Source of the DNA: Rhodanobacteraceae bacterium
GTDB taxonomy: Bacteria; Pseudomonadota; Gammaproteobacteria; Xanthomonadales; SZUA-5
Assembly (NCBI GenBank): GCA_024234055.1
Contig: JACKOW010000011.1
Coordinates: 62,001-126,000 of the forward strand
Length of the DNA stretch: 64,000 bases
Reading direction: 5' to 3'
This document shows positions 46,745 to 56,606 of the stretch, in pieces. Numbering within the stretch: position 1 is the first letter of the stretch; the number at the start of each line of letters is the position of its first letter. Made by a program: the position numbers and the translations under genes. Under the pieces are notes generated by a model, which searched no databases, was not told where the DNA came from, and saw nothing but the letters and a program-made list of their open reading frames with translations.

Positions 46745-47084
46745 GGGGAGCGCGACATCAAGGCCGCGACTCCGTCAAATCAAGGCCGCCGGTATAGCAG
46801 GTCGGGAAGGCTTGGACGAGGGCACGTTCAGCGAGGTCACGAGGGCACGTTCAGCGAGGGCATGAGGGCATGAGGGCACGAGGGCGGGACGACGCGACGG
46901 CAAGAGAGCACAAACTACCTCGGCGTCATTGCGAGGAGCGCAGCGACGAAGCAATCCAGGGTAGCGCCGCACACTCCTGGATTGCTTCGCTACGCTCGCA
47001 ATGACGCCAGCACGATGCAAGATGCTTCGTACCCTCTTGCCCTCGCTTGGCTCTCACCGACAACCGACAACCGACAACCAGCCC
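46745..47084. repeat. repeat-filled gap between pgm and the protease gene
   Basis: It contains two copies of ACGAGGGCACGTTCAGCGAG (46816 and 46839, 23-bp period) running into GAGGGCAT-type octamers to about 46885. Then come a large inverted repeat at 46923-47009 (arms begin CGTCATTGCGAGGAGCGCAG and end GCTCGCAATGACG) and three CCGACAA heptamers at 47057-47077. The inverted repeat is the intact form of the palindrome that is interrupted at 54323-54575. No gene is seen. Confidence 0.8.
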
Positions 47085-48572
47085 CTACTCCGGCTCGATC
47101 ACGATGAACAGCGAGCCGGCGCCGCGCTTGACCAGCAGCAGCGTGGCGTCATTCTCGTCGGCGTCGCCGATGGCCTTGCGCAGGGCGCTGATCGAATCGA
47201 CCTTCTTGCGGTTGGCTTCGAGAATGACATCGCCGCGGGCCAGGCCGGCGCGTGCCGCCGGGCCGGGCTGTACGCCGGTGATCAATACGCCGCCATCGAT
47301 CTTGAGCTGTTCGCGCTGCTCGTCGGTCAGATCGGACAGCGCCAGGCCGAGTCGACTTTCGCGCTCCTCGGCCGGCTCGCCACCGCGCTTGCTGCCGCCA
47401 GCGCCCGCCACCGCTTCTTCATCCAGCTTGCCGATGGTGACGGTCAGTTCCTTGGTCTTGCCATCGCGCAGCACCTTGATCTTGGCCTTGGCACCCACCG
47501 GGGTGGCGCCCACCAGGGGCGGCAATTCGCCCGAGGTCTCCAGCACCTTGCCGTTGTAGCTGAGCACGATGTCGCCGCGCTGGATACCGGCCTTCTCGGC
47601 CGGACCGTCGGGTTCCACCGAGGCCACCAGCGCGCCGCGCGGACGATCCAGGCCAAAGGCACGGGCCTCGCGGCCGCCCACCGGCTGGAACTGGATGCCA
47701 AGGTAGCCGCGTTCAACAAAGCCCTTGTCCGCCAGCTGCGTGGCGATCAGGGTGGCGGTGTTGATCGGAATGGCAAAGCTCAACCCCATGTAGCCGCCGC
47801 TGCCTGAGAGGATCTGCGAGTTGATGCCGATCACTTCACCCCGGGCGTTGAACAGCGGACCACCGGAGTTGCCCGGATTGACCGCAGCATCGGTCTGGAT
47901 GAAGGGCACATAGGTTTCGCGCAGCTGGCGTTCGGTGGCACTGACGATGCCCTGCGTGGCGGTGTAGCTCATGCCGAAGGGTGCGCCGATGGCCAGCACC
48001 CATTCGCCAACTTCGATCTGGTCTGAATCACCCAGGCGGGCGACCGGCAGATCCTTGGCCTCGATCTCGATCAGGGCCACATCGGTGCGTTCATCCGAGC
48101 CCAGCACCTTGGCCTTGAACTCGCGATTGTCCGACAGCGTCACGGTGATTTCGTCGGCGTCCTTGACCACATGGGCGTTGGTCAGGATGCGGCCCTCGCT
48201 GCCGATGATGAAGCCCGAGCCCGAACCGCGGCGCTCGGGAGCCTGTCCGCCGCCATCAGGTGCGCCCGGGTTGCCGGGGACACCGAAGCGCCGGAAGAAC
48301 TCGCCAAAGGGACTGTCATCGCCGAACTGCTGGTGGAATCGGCGGTCCTCACCGCGCACGGCAATCTGCACCACGACCTCGCGGTTGCGGCGCACGATGT
48401 CACGGAAATCGGGCAGGGCGATGCCGCTGCTGGAAATGGCCGCAGCCGACTCTGCCGGGCGCGACATTTCCGCGGCCTGGGCTTCGGCGCGGGTGCCTGA
48501 TTGCGCGTACAGACCGGCGCCGATCGCGATGGCCACCAGGGTCACAACCACTCCAACTCGAGCTTGAGACAT
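47085..48572 (-). CDS. DegQ/Do-family periplasmic serine protease
   Basis: A 495-residue protease with an N-terminal signal/anchor (residues 5-24). The triad is H134 (TNAHVV), D164 (RTDVALIEI) and S236 (GNSGGPL). Two PDZ domains follow; the second ends in LFIVIEPE. A Gly-rich linker (GAGGSKRGGEPAEE) joins the PDZ domains. It should degrade or refold damaged envelope proteins. It could be the MucD or DegQ homologue; naming further is unsafe. It is divergent from tamA (185 bp apart). Confidence 0.92.
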   Translation of the reverse strand: MSQARVGVVVTLVAIAIGAGLYAQSGTRAEAQAAEMSRPAESAAAISSSGIALPDFRDIVRRNREVVVQIAVRGEDRRFHQQFGDDSPFGEFFRRFGVPGNPGAPDGGGQAPERRGSGSGFIIGSEGRILTNAHVVKDADEITVTLSDNREFKAKVLGSDERTDVALIEIEAKDLPVARLGDSDQIEVGEWVLAIGAPFGMSYTATQGIVSATERQLRETYVPFIQTDAAVNPGNSGGPLFNARGEVIGINSQILSGSGGYMGLSFAIPINTATLIATQLADKGFVERGYLGIQFQPVGGREARAFGLDRPRGALVASVEPDGPAEKAGIQRGDIVLSYNGKVLETSGELPPLVGATPVGAKAKIKVLRDGKTKELTVTIGKLDEEAVAGAGGSKRGGEPAEERESRLGLALSDLTDEQREQLKIDGGVLITGVQPGPAARAGLARGDVILEANRKKVDSISALRKAIGDADENDATLLLVKRGAGSLFIVIEPE

Positions 48573-48757
48573 AGGATCAGGATCTTCTAGTGGGAAGGGG
48601 GATACCGGGGCTTAGACAGCAATCGGTGTTCAGGTTCCGCGGCAGGCCCAGCCAATCAGACAGATTTAACGATTCGTGGCGTCGACTAGCCGGAGCTGTT
48701 CAGGGCAGTGGCGCCCACGTCAGTCCATATTGACGCCAGTCGCGCTATGTTTGGCCC

Positions 48758-50581
48758 ATGACATTGAAACACAAGCCCAAGAAGAACAGATTTCGGCAGC
48801 TGCTGCTGGTGGGCATGGCGCTGACGCTCCCTGCGTGCGCCACCCTGTGGGGCGACCAGGAAAAGGCGCCGCCGGTCGATTCCGCCGGCAGTGCTGCACC
48901 CAGGGACCGCAGCCAGCAGCGGGTGCGCATCTTCATCACCGGGGTCAAGGGTGAAATGCGCCAGGCTGTGTCGGGATCACTGGAGCTCAAGGGCCTGATG
49001 TCCCGAAGCGATGCCAGCGATGCCCTCGTGCGTCGCGTCTACGGGCGTGCGCCTGCACAGATGAGCAAGGCGCTGCAGCCATTCGGCTATTACCATGCCG
49101 AGGTCAAGAGCACGCTGGATCTGGACGGCAGCACCTGGATGGCGCGCTTTGCGGTCGATCCCGGCGAGCCGACCAAGGTCAGCGCGGTGTCCCTGGCGGT
49201 GGACGGCCCGGGGGGCGAGGACAAGGCGGTGAAACAGGCGGTGGCCGAGTTCGCGCCCGCTGTCGACGCGCAGCTGGACCATCGGATCTACGAGGCCAGC
49301 AAGGCCCGGATCGAGGACGCGCTGGCCGAGCGCGGCTACCTGGACGCCGAGATCCTGCGCAAGCGCGTCGCCGTGCGACTGGCAGACCACAGCGCTCAGG
49401 TCGAACTGAAGTTCGCGTCCGGGCCGCGTTTTGCCTTCGGCCCGACCAGCTATCAGGGCTCGCAGCTGCCCGATGAGGTGCTCAGTGGCTATCTGCCCTA
49501 CGAGCAGGGCAAGCCCTACCGGCTCGACAAGCTGATCGAGCTGCAGCAGCGTCTGCTTGACAGCGATTACTTCAGCGAAGTCGAGGTCACTGCTGACAAG
49601 CCCAATGCCGTGGGCGAAACGGTGCCCATCGTGGTTCGCGTCTCCCCGGCCAAGCGCAGCGTCTACACCGGCGGTGTCAGTTTTGGCACCGACAGCGGCG
49701 TTGGTCTGCTCGGCGGCATGACCCGACGCTGGGTCAACCAATCCGGGCACAAGTTCTCCAGCCGCGCCGAACTCAGCCAACGACTGAACTCGGTGAGTGG
49801 CCAGTACCTGATCCCCCTGCGCGCGGCGGATCGCGAATCGATTGGCATCAACCTCGGCTACCGAGACGAGGAAACCGATACCTCGACGCAGAAGGTCACC
49901 ACCTTGCAGATCTCGAAGATCCGCGAGAACGACGAGGGTCTGTTCGCCTACGGGCTCGCCGCCCAGCTGGGCGACTTCGTGGCCGGCGAGATTCCAGGCT
50001 CAAGCACCTTGTTCTACCCGGAAGTGCGCTGGACCCGGCGTCTGGCCGACGATTTCCTGAGCCCGCGCCAGGGATGGTCCCTGAGCCTGGAGGCGCGCGG
50101 CGCGCCCGCCGGGCTGGGCGATGCTGCCTTTGCCCAGGTGCGGGCCGAGGCCAAGCTGCTGCGACCCCAGGGCGAGCGCAATCGCTGGTTCGCGCGGCTG
50201 GCGCTGGGTGCCCTGTGGACCGATGATTTCGAGCAGATGCCGCCGGAGCTGCGCTTCTACGCCGGCGGTGATCGCAGTCTGCGTGGATTCGCCTACCAGA
50301 CCCTGGGACCGCCCAACGCCCTTGGAAACGTCGGCGGTGGACGCTATCTGGCGGTAGGCTCCTTCGAGTACGAAAAACATCTCTTCGGCGACTTCGGTCT
50401 GGCTGGCTTCGTGGATGCCGGCAACGCCTTCAACGCCGGTGATTTCGAGCTGGCCGCGGGTGTCGGTGTCGGCCTGCGCTGGCGCTCCCCGGTGGGACTG
50501 GTTCGGGTTGATCTGGCGCATCCGGTGGCCGGAGACGGCTCCGGCATTCGCCTGCACCTGACCATCGGGCCAGAGCTGTGA
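48758..50581 (+). CDS. tamA: TamA-like outer-membrane assembly protein with a lipobox
   Basis: A 607-residue Omp85 protein. The POTRA region spans about 55-285 (e.g. ALAERGYLDAEI, LLDSDYFSEVEV) and the barrel follows, with GGDRSLRGFAYQ as motif 6 containing the conserved RGF. The N-terminus is basic (MTLKHKPKKNRFRQ), then hydrophobic, then LPAC with Cys27: a good lipoprotein signal, unlike typical TamA. Its stop overlaps the tamB GTG start (GTGA). TamA and TamB together help assemble outer-membrane proteins or move phospholipids. Confidence 0.88.
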   Translation: MTLKHKPKKNRFRQLLLVGMALTLPACATLWGDQEKAPPVDSAGSAAPRDRSQQRVRIFITGVKGEMRQAVSGSLELKGLMSRSDASDALVRRVYGRAPAQMSKALQPFGYYHAEVKSTLDLDGSTWMARFAVDPGEPTKVSAVSLAVDGPGGEDKAVKQAVAEFAPAVDAQLDHRIYEASKARIEDALAERGYLDAEILRKRVAVRLADHSAQVELKFASGPRFAFGPTSYQGSQLPDEVLSGYLPYEQGKPYRLDKLIELQQRLLDSDYFSEVEVTADKPNAVGETVPIVVRVSPAKRSVYTGGVSFGTDSGVGLLGGMTRRWVNQSGHKFSSRAELSQRLNSVSGQYLIPLRAADRESIGINLGYRDEETDTSTQKVTTLQISKIRENDEGLFAYGLAAQLGDFVAGEIPGSSTLFYPEVRWTRRLADDFLSPRQGWSLSLEARGAPAGLGDAAFAQVRAEAKLLRPQGERNRWFARLALGALWTDDFEQMPPELRFYAGGDRSLRGFAYQTLGPPNALGNVGGGRYLAVGSFEYEKHLFGDFGLAGFVDAGNAFNAGDFELAAGVGVGLRWRSPVGLVRVDLAHPVAGDGSGIRLHLTIGPEL

Positions 50582-53500
50582 GGCGGCGCATCCTGAAATG
50601 GGTGCTCATCGCGGCAGCGACGCTGCTGCTGTTGATGTCCCTGGCCCTGTACTGGCTGCTCTACACCGAATCCGGGCTGGGCTGGACCCTGCAACGCGGG
50701 CTGGGCGCGGCTGGCGGCGGCATCGAGTACCAGCAGCTGCGCGGCAGCGTGGCTCAGGGTTTCGAACTGGACACGCCGGTGATCAAGGTTCCGGGCGTGC
50801 GTATCAGCGCCGTGCAGCTGCGCATGAAGCTGCAGCCCTGGGCATTGCTGGGTGGCGAGCTCAGTCTGGAATCGCTGCGACTCTCGGGTGCCCGCTATAC
50901 CTTTGAAGAGACCAGCGAGACCTCGGCAGATCGGGAGGCGGAGGCGGCGGGACGTCCCGGTGGGCTCGACCTGCCGGTGGATGTGGTGCTTCGAAACATC
51001 GAACTCCTGGCCAACGAGATCAATCTCGGTGGCGACGCGCCGGTCGTGTTTTCCGTGGGGGCGCGCGAGATTGCGCTGCGGGATGGCAAGCTTAAGGTGG
51101 AGGGTCTGTCGCTCAGCCAGGGCGAATTCGCCTTGCGCACCAGTGCCGCGGTCGATACCAATGCCGACTGGGCCGGCGAGTTGGCCAGCGAAGGTGAGTG
51201 GACGCTGCCGGCCATTGCCCATCGCGGCAAGCTGACCTTGTCCGGCGATCTCGACGAGGTCAGTGTCGATCTGTCCCTGGAGGGCGGCGGCGCCGTCAAT
51301 GTCGAGGCCAATCTGGCTCAGCCGCTGGAAACACCCGGCGTGCAGGGACGCTTTGGCGCCACGTCGCTGGATCTCCGGAGTTTTGGTCTGGATGCGCCGG
51401 TGCGCATGCTCGATATCGATCTCAGCTTCGACTATGCCAATGAAAAGCTCGGCATCCAGGGACCGGTGACGGTCGATGGCAAGACCCTCAATCTGACCGT
51501 AGCCGGTATCGGTATCGAGGACAATCAGGTCCATCTGGAACGCGCCGAGCTCAAATCGCGTGCCATCGGCAGCCTGTCCTTCAGCGGCTTCTGGCCGCTC
51601 TCGGCCGAAGCCGAGCCGGGTGAGATCACGGGCACGATGAAGGGGCTCTGGTTGGGCGATTGGCGCGGCGATCTACCCAAGCCGGCGCCGCGTCTGGATG
51701 GCGATCTCAAGCTCGGCGGTCGCGCTGACGACTGGCAGCTGGATCTGGTCGGCAGCTGGCAACAGGGAGAGGCCACCGGCCCCATCCAGCTCAGTGCTGC
51801 AGGCACGCCCGAACGCATCGTCATTGCCCCCTCGCAACTGAGCTGGGCGCAGAGTCGGGTCGACCTGTCCGGCGCGATTGCCTTGGGCGACAACATGGGC
51901 ATCGAAGCCGATTTGGCGCTGGCGGCACTCGATCCCGGCTTGTTGGTGCCAGAGTGGCCGGGCGCATTGGACGGCAAGCTGCATGTATCGGTATCCATCG
52001 GCGAAGCAACGCGCTGGTCGCTGGGCGAGGTGGACCTCAAGGGTACGCTGCGCGATCAGGCGTTTGCTCTGAGCGGTGCCCTGGATGGGGCAGACGCCAG
52101 TCCCACGGCCGGAAAGCTGGATCTGGGCTGGGGCTCGGGGAAACTCGGCTTGAAGGTGGCCGACGACGCTGCCATCAGCGCCGATCTGAATGATGTCGAC
52201 CTGTCTCTGCTGGCGCCGATGAGTGGCACAGTGAGTGGCCGAATCAGCACCCGGCTGGACGGCGATCGGGTGAATGCCACCGAGGCCACGCTGCAGTTGC
52301 GCGACTTCGAGAGCGACGGCATCAGCGCCGGCCTGATCGAGATCAGCAAGGGTAGCGACTGGGCGCTGGAGCTGACCGCCTCGGAAGTGACGCGGGATGG
52401 CGCCGTGATCAAGCCGCTGACGCTGAGCTTGAGCGGAAATCAGGCCGAGCATCGCTTGTTGCTGGTCGCCAGCGAAGCGCGAGGCAAGATCGCGGTGGGC
52501 CTGGGTGGCTCCTTGGTCGACGAGGTCTGGACCGGGGTGATCGACAAGGTAGATCTGGCTCCGATCCATGGCGCCGCTTGGTCGCTGGAGGAACCGGCGG
52601 CGCTGCGCCTGGCCGCGGATTCTACCAGCATGGCGCCCTTGTGCCTCCGCGCCGAGCCGGCACGGGCCTGCATCGGCTTGCAGCGCAGCGCCGAGCAGAC
52701 GCTGATCGACATCAATCTGGTCGATCTGGCGCTCGCTGAGCTGCAAGCCTGGGCGCCGCCCAGCGACTGGACCGTCACCGGCAAGCTCAGTGGTGGCGGC
52801 CAGCTCAGCCTCAATCCCGAGGGCCAGTTCGGCGGCAAGCTCGATTTCGGCATTGAAGCCGGCACGCTGCGCGGCGCCGCCCAAGGGGAGGAGCCGTTGG
52901 GCTTCGATGGTCTGGCCAGTTTCGACAGCGCCGCGGCTGAATTCAGAGCCCGGATCAACCTGATCGATCACGGACAGGTCCAGGTGCGGGCCACCGGTCT
53001 GAACACGCCCGAGGGCGAATATGTGGCCAATCTGGACATCAGCGATCTCAGTCTGGTGGATGGTTTGACGGCTGAAGTCCAGTCCATGCGCGGCGCGCTC
53101 TCCGGCGAGTTGCGGGCGCCACTGTCAGAACCGTCGAGTGTGCAGGGACAGCTCGAAGCCACTGCCCTCAGCTTCGAGCTGCCGGCTGCCGGCCTGAAGG
53201 CCACTGACGGCAGTCTGACCGTGTTGTTCGAGAATGATGGCTTGCTGCGACTGGAGGGCGATCTGGGCATCGCGCCTGGCCGCCTGCATCTGCAGGGACT
53301 GATCGGTCTGGACGAGGAGGGTGGGTCCGAAATCACCATCCGCGGCGACAACGCGGCCTTGGTAGACCTGCCGGCGGTGCGCCTGATCGGCGACAGCAAT
53401 TTCGTGCTGAAGCGCAACCAGGAGGGCTTTCAGATCGAAGGCGGCGTGCTCTTGCGCGAGGGCAAGATCGATCTGGACCGGTTTGCGCCGACGGTGCCCG

Positions 53501-54246
53501 CATCCGAGGATGTGGTGATCGTCGACGCGCCCGCGCCGCCACCGCCACTGCCGATCAAGGCTGATATCAGTCTGGCCTTCATTTCCGCGGTCGATCTGCG
53601 TGGCTTTGGCCTGGAGGCTTCGCTCAGCGGCGGTATCCGGGTGACCCAACGTCCGGGCACGCCGGCTCAGGCCCAGGGCGAGATGCTGGTCCGGGGCATC
53701 TACAGTTCCTATGGCCAGAAACTGGATATCGAGCGCGGTCGCCTGGGCTTTACCGGACGCGCCGACAATCCCAGCCTGGACATCCTCGCGGTCAAGAAGA
53801 TCGATCGCCAGCGGGTTGGCGTGCAGGTGCGCGGCAATGCCCGACGGCCGGCGGTCCGTCTGTATTCCGATCCCTCGCTGGATCAATCGGAAACCGTGTC
53901 CTATCTGGTGCTCGGCCGACCCCTCGCCACCGCCAGCGGGGCCGATGGTCAACAGGTGGGCGAATACGCCAGCGCGCTGCAGTCCGCCGGCGGTGGTCTG
54001 GTGGCCGGCAGCATCGGTCAGAAGATCGGCGTGTCCGCCGGCGTCGAGAGTTTCGGCGCCGCCATCGGTTCGGCCCTGGTGGTGGGCAAGTACGTGTCGC
54101 CGCGCTTTTTCGTCGGCTACGGCACCAGCCTGCTCAATGCTACCCAGTTGGTGATATTGCGTTACCGGCTCACCGAGAACATCGAGCTCGAAGGCATCAG
54201 TGGTACCGAGCAGAAGATGTCGGCCAGTTGGCGTACGGAGCGCTGA
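50578..54246 (+). CDS. tamB: translocation and assembly module protein TamB
   Basis: A 1222-residue protein starting at GTG 50578, which overlaps the tamA stop. An N-terminal membrane anchor (about residues 7-26, WVLIAAATLLLLMSLALYWL) is followed by a long run of beta-strand repeats forming an AsmA-like lipid groove. The C-terminal DUF490/TamB domain includes VRGIYSSYGQKLDIERGRL and SETVSYLVLGRPL. It spans the periplasm and partners with TamA. The length is typical. Confidence 0.93.
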   Translation: MRRRILKWVLIAAATLLLLMSLALYWLLYTESGLGWTLQRGLGAAGGGIEYQQLRGSVAQGFELDTPVIKVPGVRISAVQLRMKLQPWALLGGELSLESLRLSGARYTFEETSETSADREAEAAGRPGGLDLPVDVVLRNIELLANEINLGGDAPVVFSVGAREIALRDGKLKVEGLSLSQGEFALRTSAAVDTNADWAGELASEGEWTLPAIAHRGKLTLSGDLDEVSVDLSLEGGGAVNVEANLAQPLETPGVQGRFGATSLDLRSFGLDAPVRMLDIDLSFDYANEKLGIQGPVTVDGKTLNLTVAGIGIEDNQVHLERAELKSRAIGSLSFSGFWPLSAEAEPGEITGTMKGLWLGDWRGDLPKPAPRLDGDLKLGGRADDWQLDLVGSWQQGEATGPIQLSAAGTPERIVIAPSQLSWAQSRVDLSGAIALGDNMGIEADLALAALDPGLLVPEWPGALDGKLHVSVSIGEATRWSLGEVDLKGTLRDQAFALSGALDGADASPTAGKLDLGWGSGKLGLKVADDAAISADLNDVDLSLLAPMSGTVSGRISTRLDGDRVNATEATLQLRDFESDGISAGLIEISKGSDWALELTASEVTRDGAVIKPLTLSLSGNQAEHRLLLVASEARGKIAVGLGGSLVDEVWTGVIDKVDLAPIHGAAWSLEEPAALRLAADSTSMAPLCLRAEPARACIGLQRSAEQTLIDINLVDLALAELQAWAPPSDWTVTGKLSGGGQLSLNPEGQFGGKLDFGIEAGTLRGAAQGEEPLGFDGLASFDSAAAEFRARINLIDHGQVQVRATGLNTPEGEYVANLDISDLSLVDGLTAEVQSMRGALSGELRAPLSEPSSVQGQLEATALSFELPAAGLKATDGSLTVLFENDGLLRLEGDLGIAPGRLHLQGLIGLDEEGGSEITIRGDNAALVDLPAVRLIGDSNFVLKRNQEGFQIEGGVLLREGKIDLDRFAPTVPASEDVVIVDAPAPPPPLPIKADISLAFISAVDLRGFGLEASLSGGIRVTQRPGTPAQAQGEMLVRGIYSSYGQKLDIERGRLGFTGRADNPSLDILAVKKIDRQRVGVQVRGNARRPAVRLYSDPSLDQSETVSYLVLGRPLATASGADGQQVGEYASALQSAGGGLVAGSIGQKIGVSAGVESFGAAIGSALVVGKYVSPRFFVGYGTSLLNATQLVILRYRLTENIELEGISGTEQKMSASWRTER

Positions 54247-54397
54247 AGGGAGTCTTGTTGTTGCCGGTTGCAGGGTGCCGGTGGTGTCGCTTTCCATGCG
54301 CCCGCACCGAAAGCCTTTGATGCGTCTTTGCGAGGAACGCAGTGACGAAGCAATCCAGTGCTCTTGAAAGCGTACTTCTGGATTGCTTCGCTGCGCT

Positions 54398-54561
54398 CCA
54401 TGAACCCAAATCGTCAGTTGTTGATTTGCTGTTGTAGGTCACGTTGCTCGCGTAGCGAGCTACGTGACGCAACTCGATGTCACGTAGTCCGCTGACGCGG
54501 ACAACATGACCTACGACGGCGGGTTCATGGCCTGTGGGCAGAGTCGGGCCGAAACAGGTGG
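54398..54561. repeat. 164-bp composite palindromic element, copy 2 (nested)
   Basis: It has the same ends and hairpins as copy 1 (40365-40528), with about 12 substitutions and no length change. The flanks form one palindromic repeat if the element is removed: left GATTGCTTCGCTGCGCT, right CTCGCAATGACG. That leaves a 2-3 bp duplication (CT or GCT) at the junction. This defines the element's ends and the order of insertion. Confidence 0.88.
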
Positions 54562-54652
54562 CTCGCAATGACGCCGGCTTGTTGCCCGCTTTGAGCGGCT
54601 GACCGACCAGTGTGGCCCGCGATAACGATCTTTTCGGGGAATCTCGAAGATA

Positions 54653-54731
54653 TTCACGCTCTTCTTTGCGTTCTCTCTGATTTTCCTCTGTGTTCTCTGC
54701 GTCCAGCTTCTTTCCACCACTTGCCTCAGGG
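54653..54731. repeat. 79-bp CTCTGCG-type block, copy 2
   Basis: Gap-free match to 40565-40643. Both lie downstream of the 164-bp element in the same orientation, suggesting that they belong to a larger composite unit. Confidence 0.75.
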
Positions 54732-54824
54732 GAGGATGGTCGCGCCGCAAGGGCGCTCCTGCAGTCGGCTGTTCATGGCCCACTGCTTCGGGCATCGCAA
54801 AGGCTGGCGCCAATCGCCCCAGCC

Positions 54825-55541
54825 TCAGGGCGCAGCACCGGCACGATTGCCGCCGCTGTACAGTGCCGCCAGTCCGGATCGTGCCGTTTCGCATTTCAGG
54901 AAGCGAGACTGCGCCAGCCAATCGCTGTCCGGATAGTAGGCAAACAGCAATTGACCCTCCTTGATGCTGTCGATCAAGGGCCGGGCTACGGCCGGACGCA
55001 CGGCCGGGCAGCCGTAGCTGCGTCCCAACCGACCCTGGCGCAGCGCCATTTCCGGATTCACATAGGGCGCGCCGTGCATGACGATCTGCCGCGGCCTGGC
55101 CTGGTCATTGATGCCGGGTTCCAGGCCATCCATGCGCAGGGAATAGCCATTGCCGCCCTGATAGGTTTCGGCGGTTCGGAACAGCCCCAGACTGGTCTGG
55201 TGGCTGCCGTTGGCATTGGAGAAATGGCGCGCCAGATTCTCGCCGCTGCTGCGGCCATGGGCGACGTGCTCGGCATAAAGCACCTGCGCGGTTTGCAGAT
55301 CAAAGACCCACAGACGCCTCTCGGTGGACGGTTTGGAATAGTCGATCAGCGTCAGCCGTGCGCCGGGATCGACAGCGCCTGATTCCAGAGCACAGGCGCG
55401 CGCAGCCAGCGCCAGACGGACGACGGCGGGATCAGCGCCACTCGCGGCCTTGGCCAGTTGCGAGGCCAGATCGGTGGCGGCGCAGGCAAGGGAGGAGTGC
55501 AGCAGCAGCGCCCATGCCGCAAGAGGAATCAGTCGGGTCAT
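54825..55541 (-). CDS. murein L,D-transpeptidase, YkuD_2 type
   Basis: A 238-residue exported protein (signal to about residue 21). Catalytic H156 lies in VMHGAPYVNPEM and Cys178 in GRSYGCPAV, the pattern of the L,D-transpeptidase catalytic-domain family (YkuD_2). FSNANGSHQTSLG is also typical. It acts on peptidoglycan in the periplasm, forming 3-3 crosslinks or attaching proteins. It follows another L,D-transpeptidase by 23 bp on the same strand; the two differ in family. Confidence 0.87.
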   Translation of the reverse strand: MTRLIPLAAWALLLHSSLACAATDLASQLAKAASGADPAVVRLALAARACALESGAVDPGARLTLIDYSKPSTERRLWVFDLQTAQVLYAEHVAHGRSSGENLARHFSNANGSHQTSLGLFRTAETYQGGNGYSLRMDGLEPGINDQARPRQIVMHGAPYVNPEMALRQGRLGRSYGCPAVRPAVARPLIDSIKEGQLLFAYYPDSDWLAQSRFLKCETARSGLAALYSGGNRAGAAP

Positions 55542-55564
55542 AGGGGCGCAAGATTAACCGAGCT

Positions 55565-56596
55565 TCAAGGTGAAGGCAGCGGATCCGGATTCGCCGCTTC
55601 ATCTGTACGCAACAAGGCGGGAACCTCGGCCTTGCCGGCACCGAGCGCCTCATCGGTGACGACCACCGTGGTGCCCGGCATCAGTGCAGCGTCTAGCAGA
55701 GCCACAAAGCTCGGCGACAGCCCCAGGCCCTGCACGGCCTGGATGTCGAAATCCTGATGCCCCGGCGGGTCGTGATCAGGCAGGGCCAGCGACTGCCAAC
55801 GGTGCGCCTGGCGTCCGGCCAGCAGCGGATGCGGTTTGTCGTCAAAGCCCTCCAGCATCACGAAGGCGTGCAGCCCGAAGTGCACGCCGGCCGGTATGCG
55901 CAAGTCGGAGCGGCCGATCTCCACGCCCTGGCGGGAGACCACCAGGGCCTGATCCGCGCTGCTGATGATGATCGACAACGGACCCTCGGGCGCCAGTTCG
56001 GGTTGCCAGATGAATCCCTCGTCGATGCTGCTCAGCCGAGTCAGGTCGCGCCCCGAGTCGGCTGCGACCGGCGCCAGGAATCCGGGGTAGGTCAGCACCG
56101 GCGCGGAGACCTCGTCGTCGGCGACGACCACGATCATGCCGGTGGTGGTCAGATCGAAGAGCTTGCGGGCGAAGGTCTCGGGCAGGCGGATGCATCCGTG
56201 CGAGGCCGGCGCGCCCGTGACCCGCCCGGCGTGCAGCGCCACGCCGTCCCAGGTCAGCCTTTGCATGTAAGGCATGGGCGCGCTGTCGTAGAGGTTCGAA
56301 TAGTGCTCGCGACGCTTCTGCAGGATCCGGAAGACGCCGGTGGGCGTCTCGAATCCTGGTCGCCCGCTGCTGATCGTGGTTACTCCGATACGCACGCCGT
56401 TGCGATAGACGAAAGCCAGTTGCTGCGGCAGGCTGACCAGCATCACCACCGGGCCAGCGCCGGCCAGTTCGGGCAGCCACAGGTATTCGCCCGGTTTCAG
56501 CGTGATCGACGGCGTCCATTGGGCGGCGGCACTGCCCACGGCCATCAGCACAGCCAGTAGCGACCTCGACAGCCATTGGCCGAGAAATTCCGCCAT
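55565..56596 (-). CDS. L,D-transpeptidase with YkuD domain
   Basis: A 343-residue exported protein (ATG 56596, signal to about residue 26). The YkuD motif is HAGRVTGAPASHGCIRL with H122, H133 and Cys135. The preceding GRPGFETPTGVFRI is the substrate-loop motif. The C-terminal 150 residues form a second region with a weaker resemblance to the first half (PEGPLSIIISSADQALVVSR), lacking the catalytic Cys. It is 10 bp after the symporter gene and 23 bp before another transpeptidase. Confidence 0.87.
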   Translation of the reverse strand: MAEFLGQWLSRSLLAVLMAVGSAAAQWTPSITLKPGEYLWLPELAGAGPVVMLVSLPQQLAFVYRNGVRIGVTTISSGRPGFETPTGVFRILQKRREHYSNLYDSAPMPYMQRLTWDGVALHAGRVTGAPASHGCIRLPETFARKLFDLTTTGMIVVVADDEVSAPVLTYPGFLAPVAADSGRDLTRLSSIDEGFIWQPELAPEGPLSIIISSADQALVVSRQGVEIGRSDLRIPAGVHFGLHAFVMLEGFDDKPHPLLAGRQAHRWQSLALPDHDPPGHQDFDIQAVQGLGLSPSFVALLDAALMPGTTVVVTDEALGAGKAEVPALLRTDEAANPDPLPSP

Positions 56597-56606
56597 TGGT
56601 GCCAGC

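Larger units (their letters stand above)
54247..54824. repeat. repeat-filled gap between tamB and the L,D-transpeptidase gene
   Basis: From left to right: an inverted repeat of the TTGCGAGGAACGCAGTGACG type starting near 54325; the 164-bp composite element at 54398-54561, inserted in the right arm of that repeat; the remaining GCTCGCAATGACG arm at 54561-54573; a 79-bp CTCTGCG block at 54653-54731; and a GGTCGCGCCGCAAGGGCGCT hairpin at about 54740. No gene is present. Confidence 0.85.
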
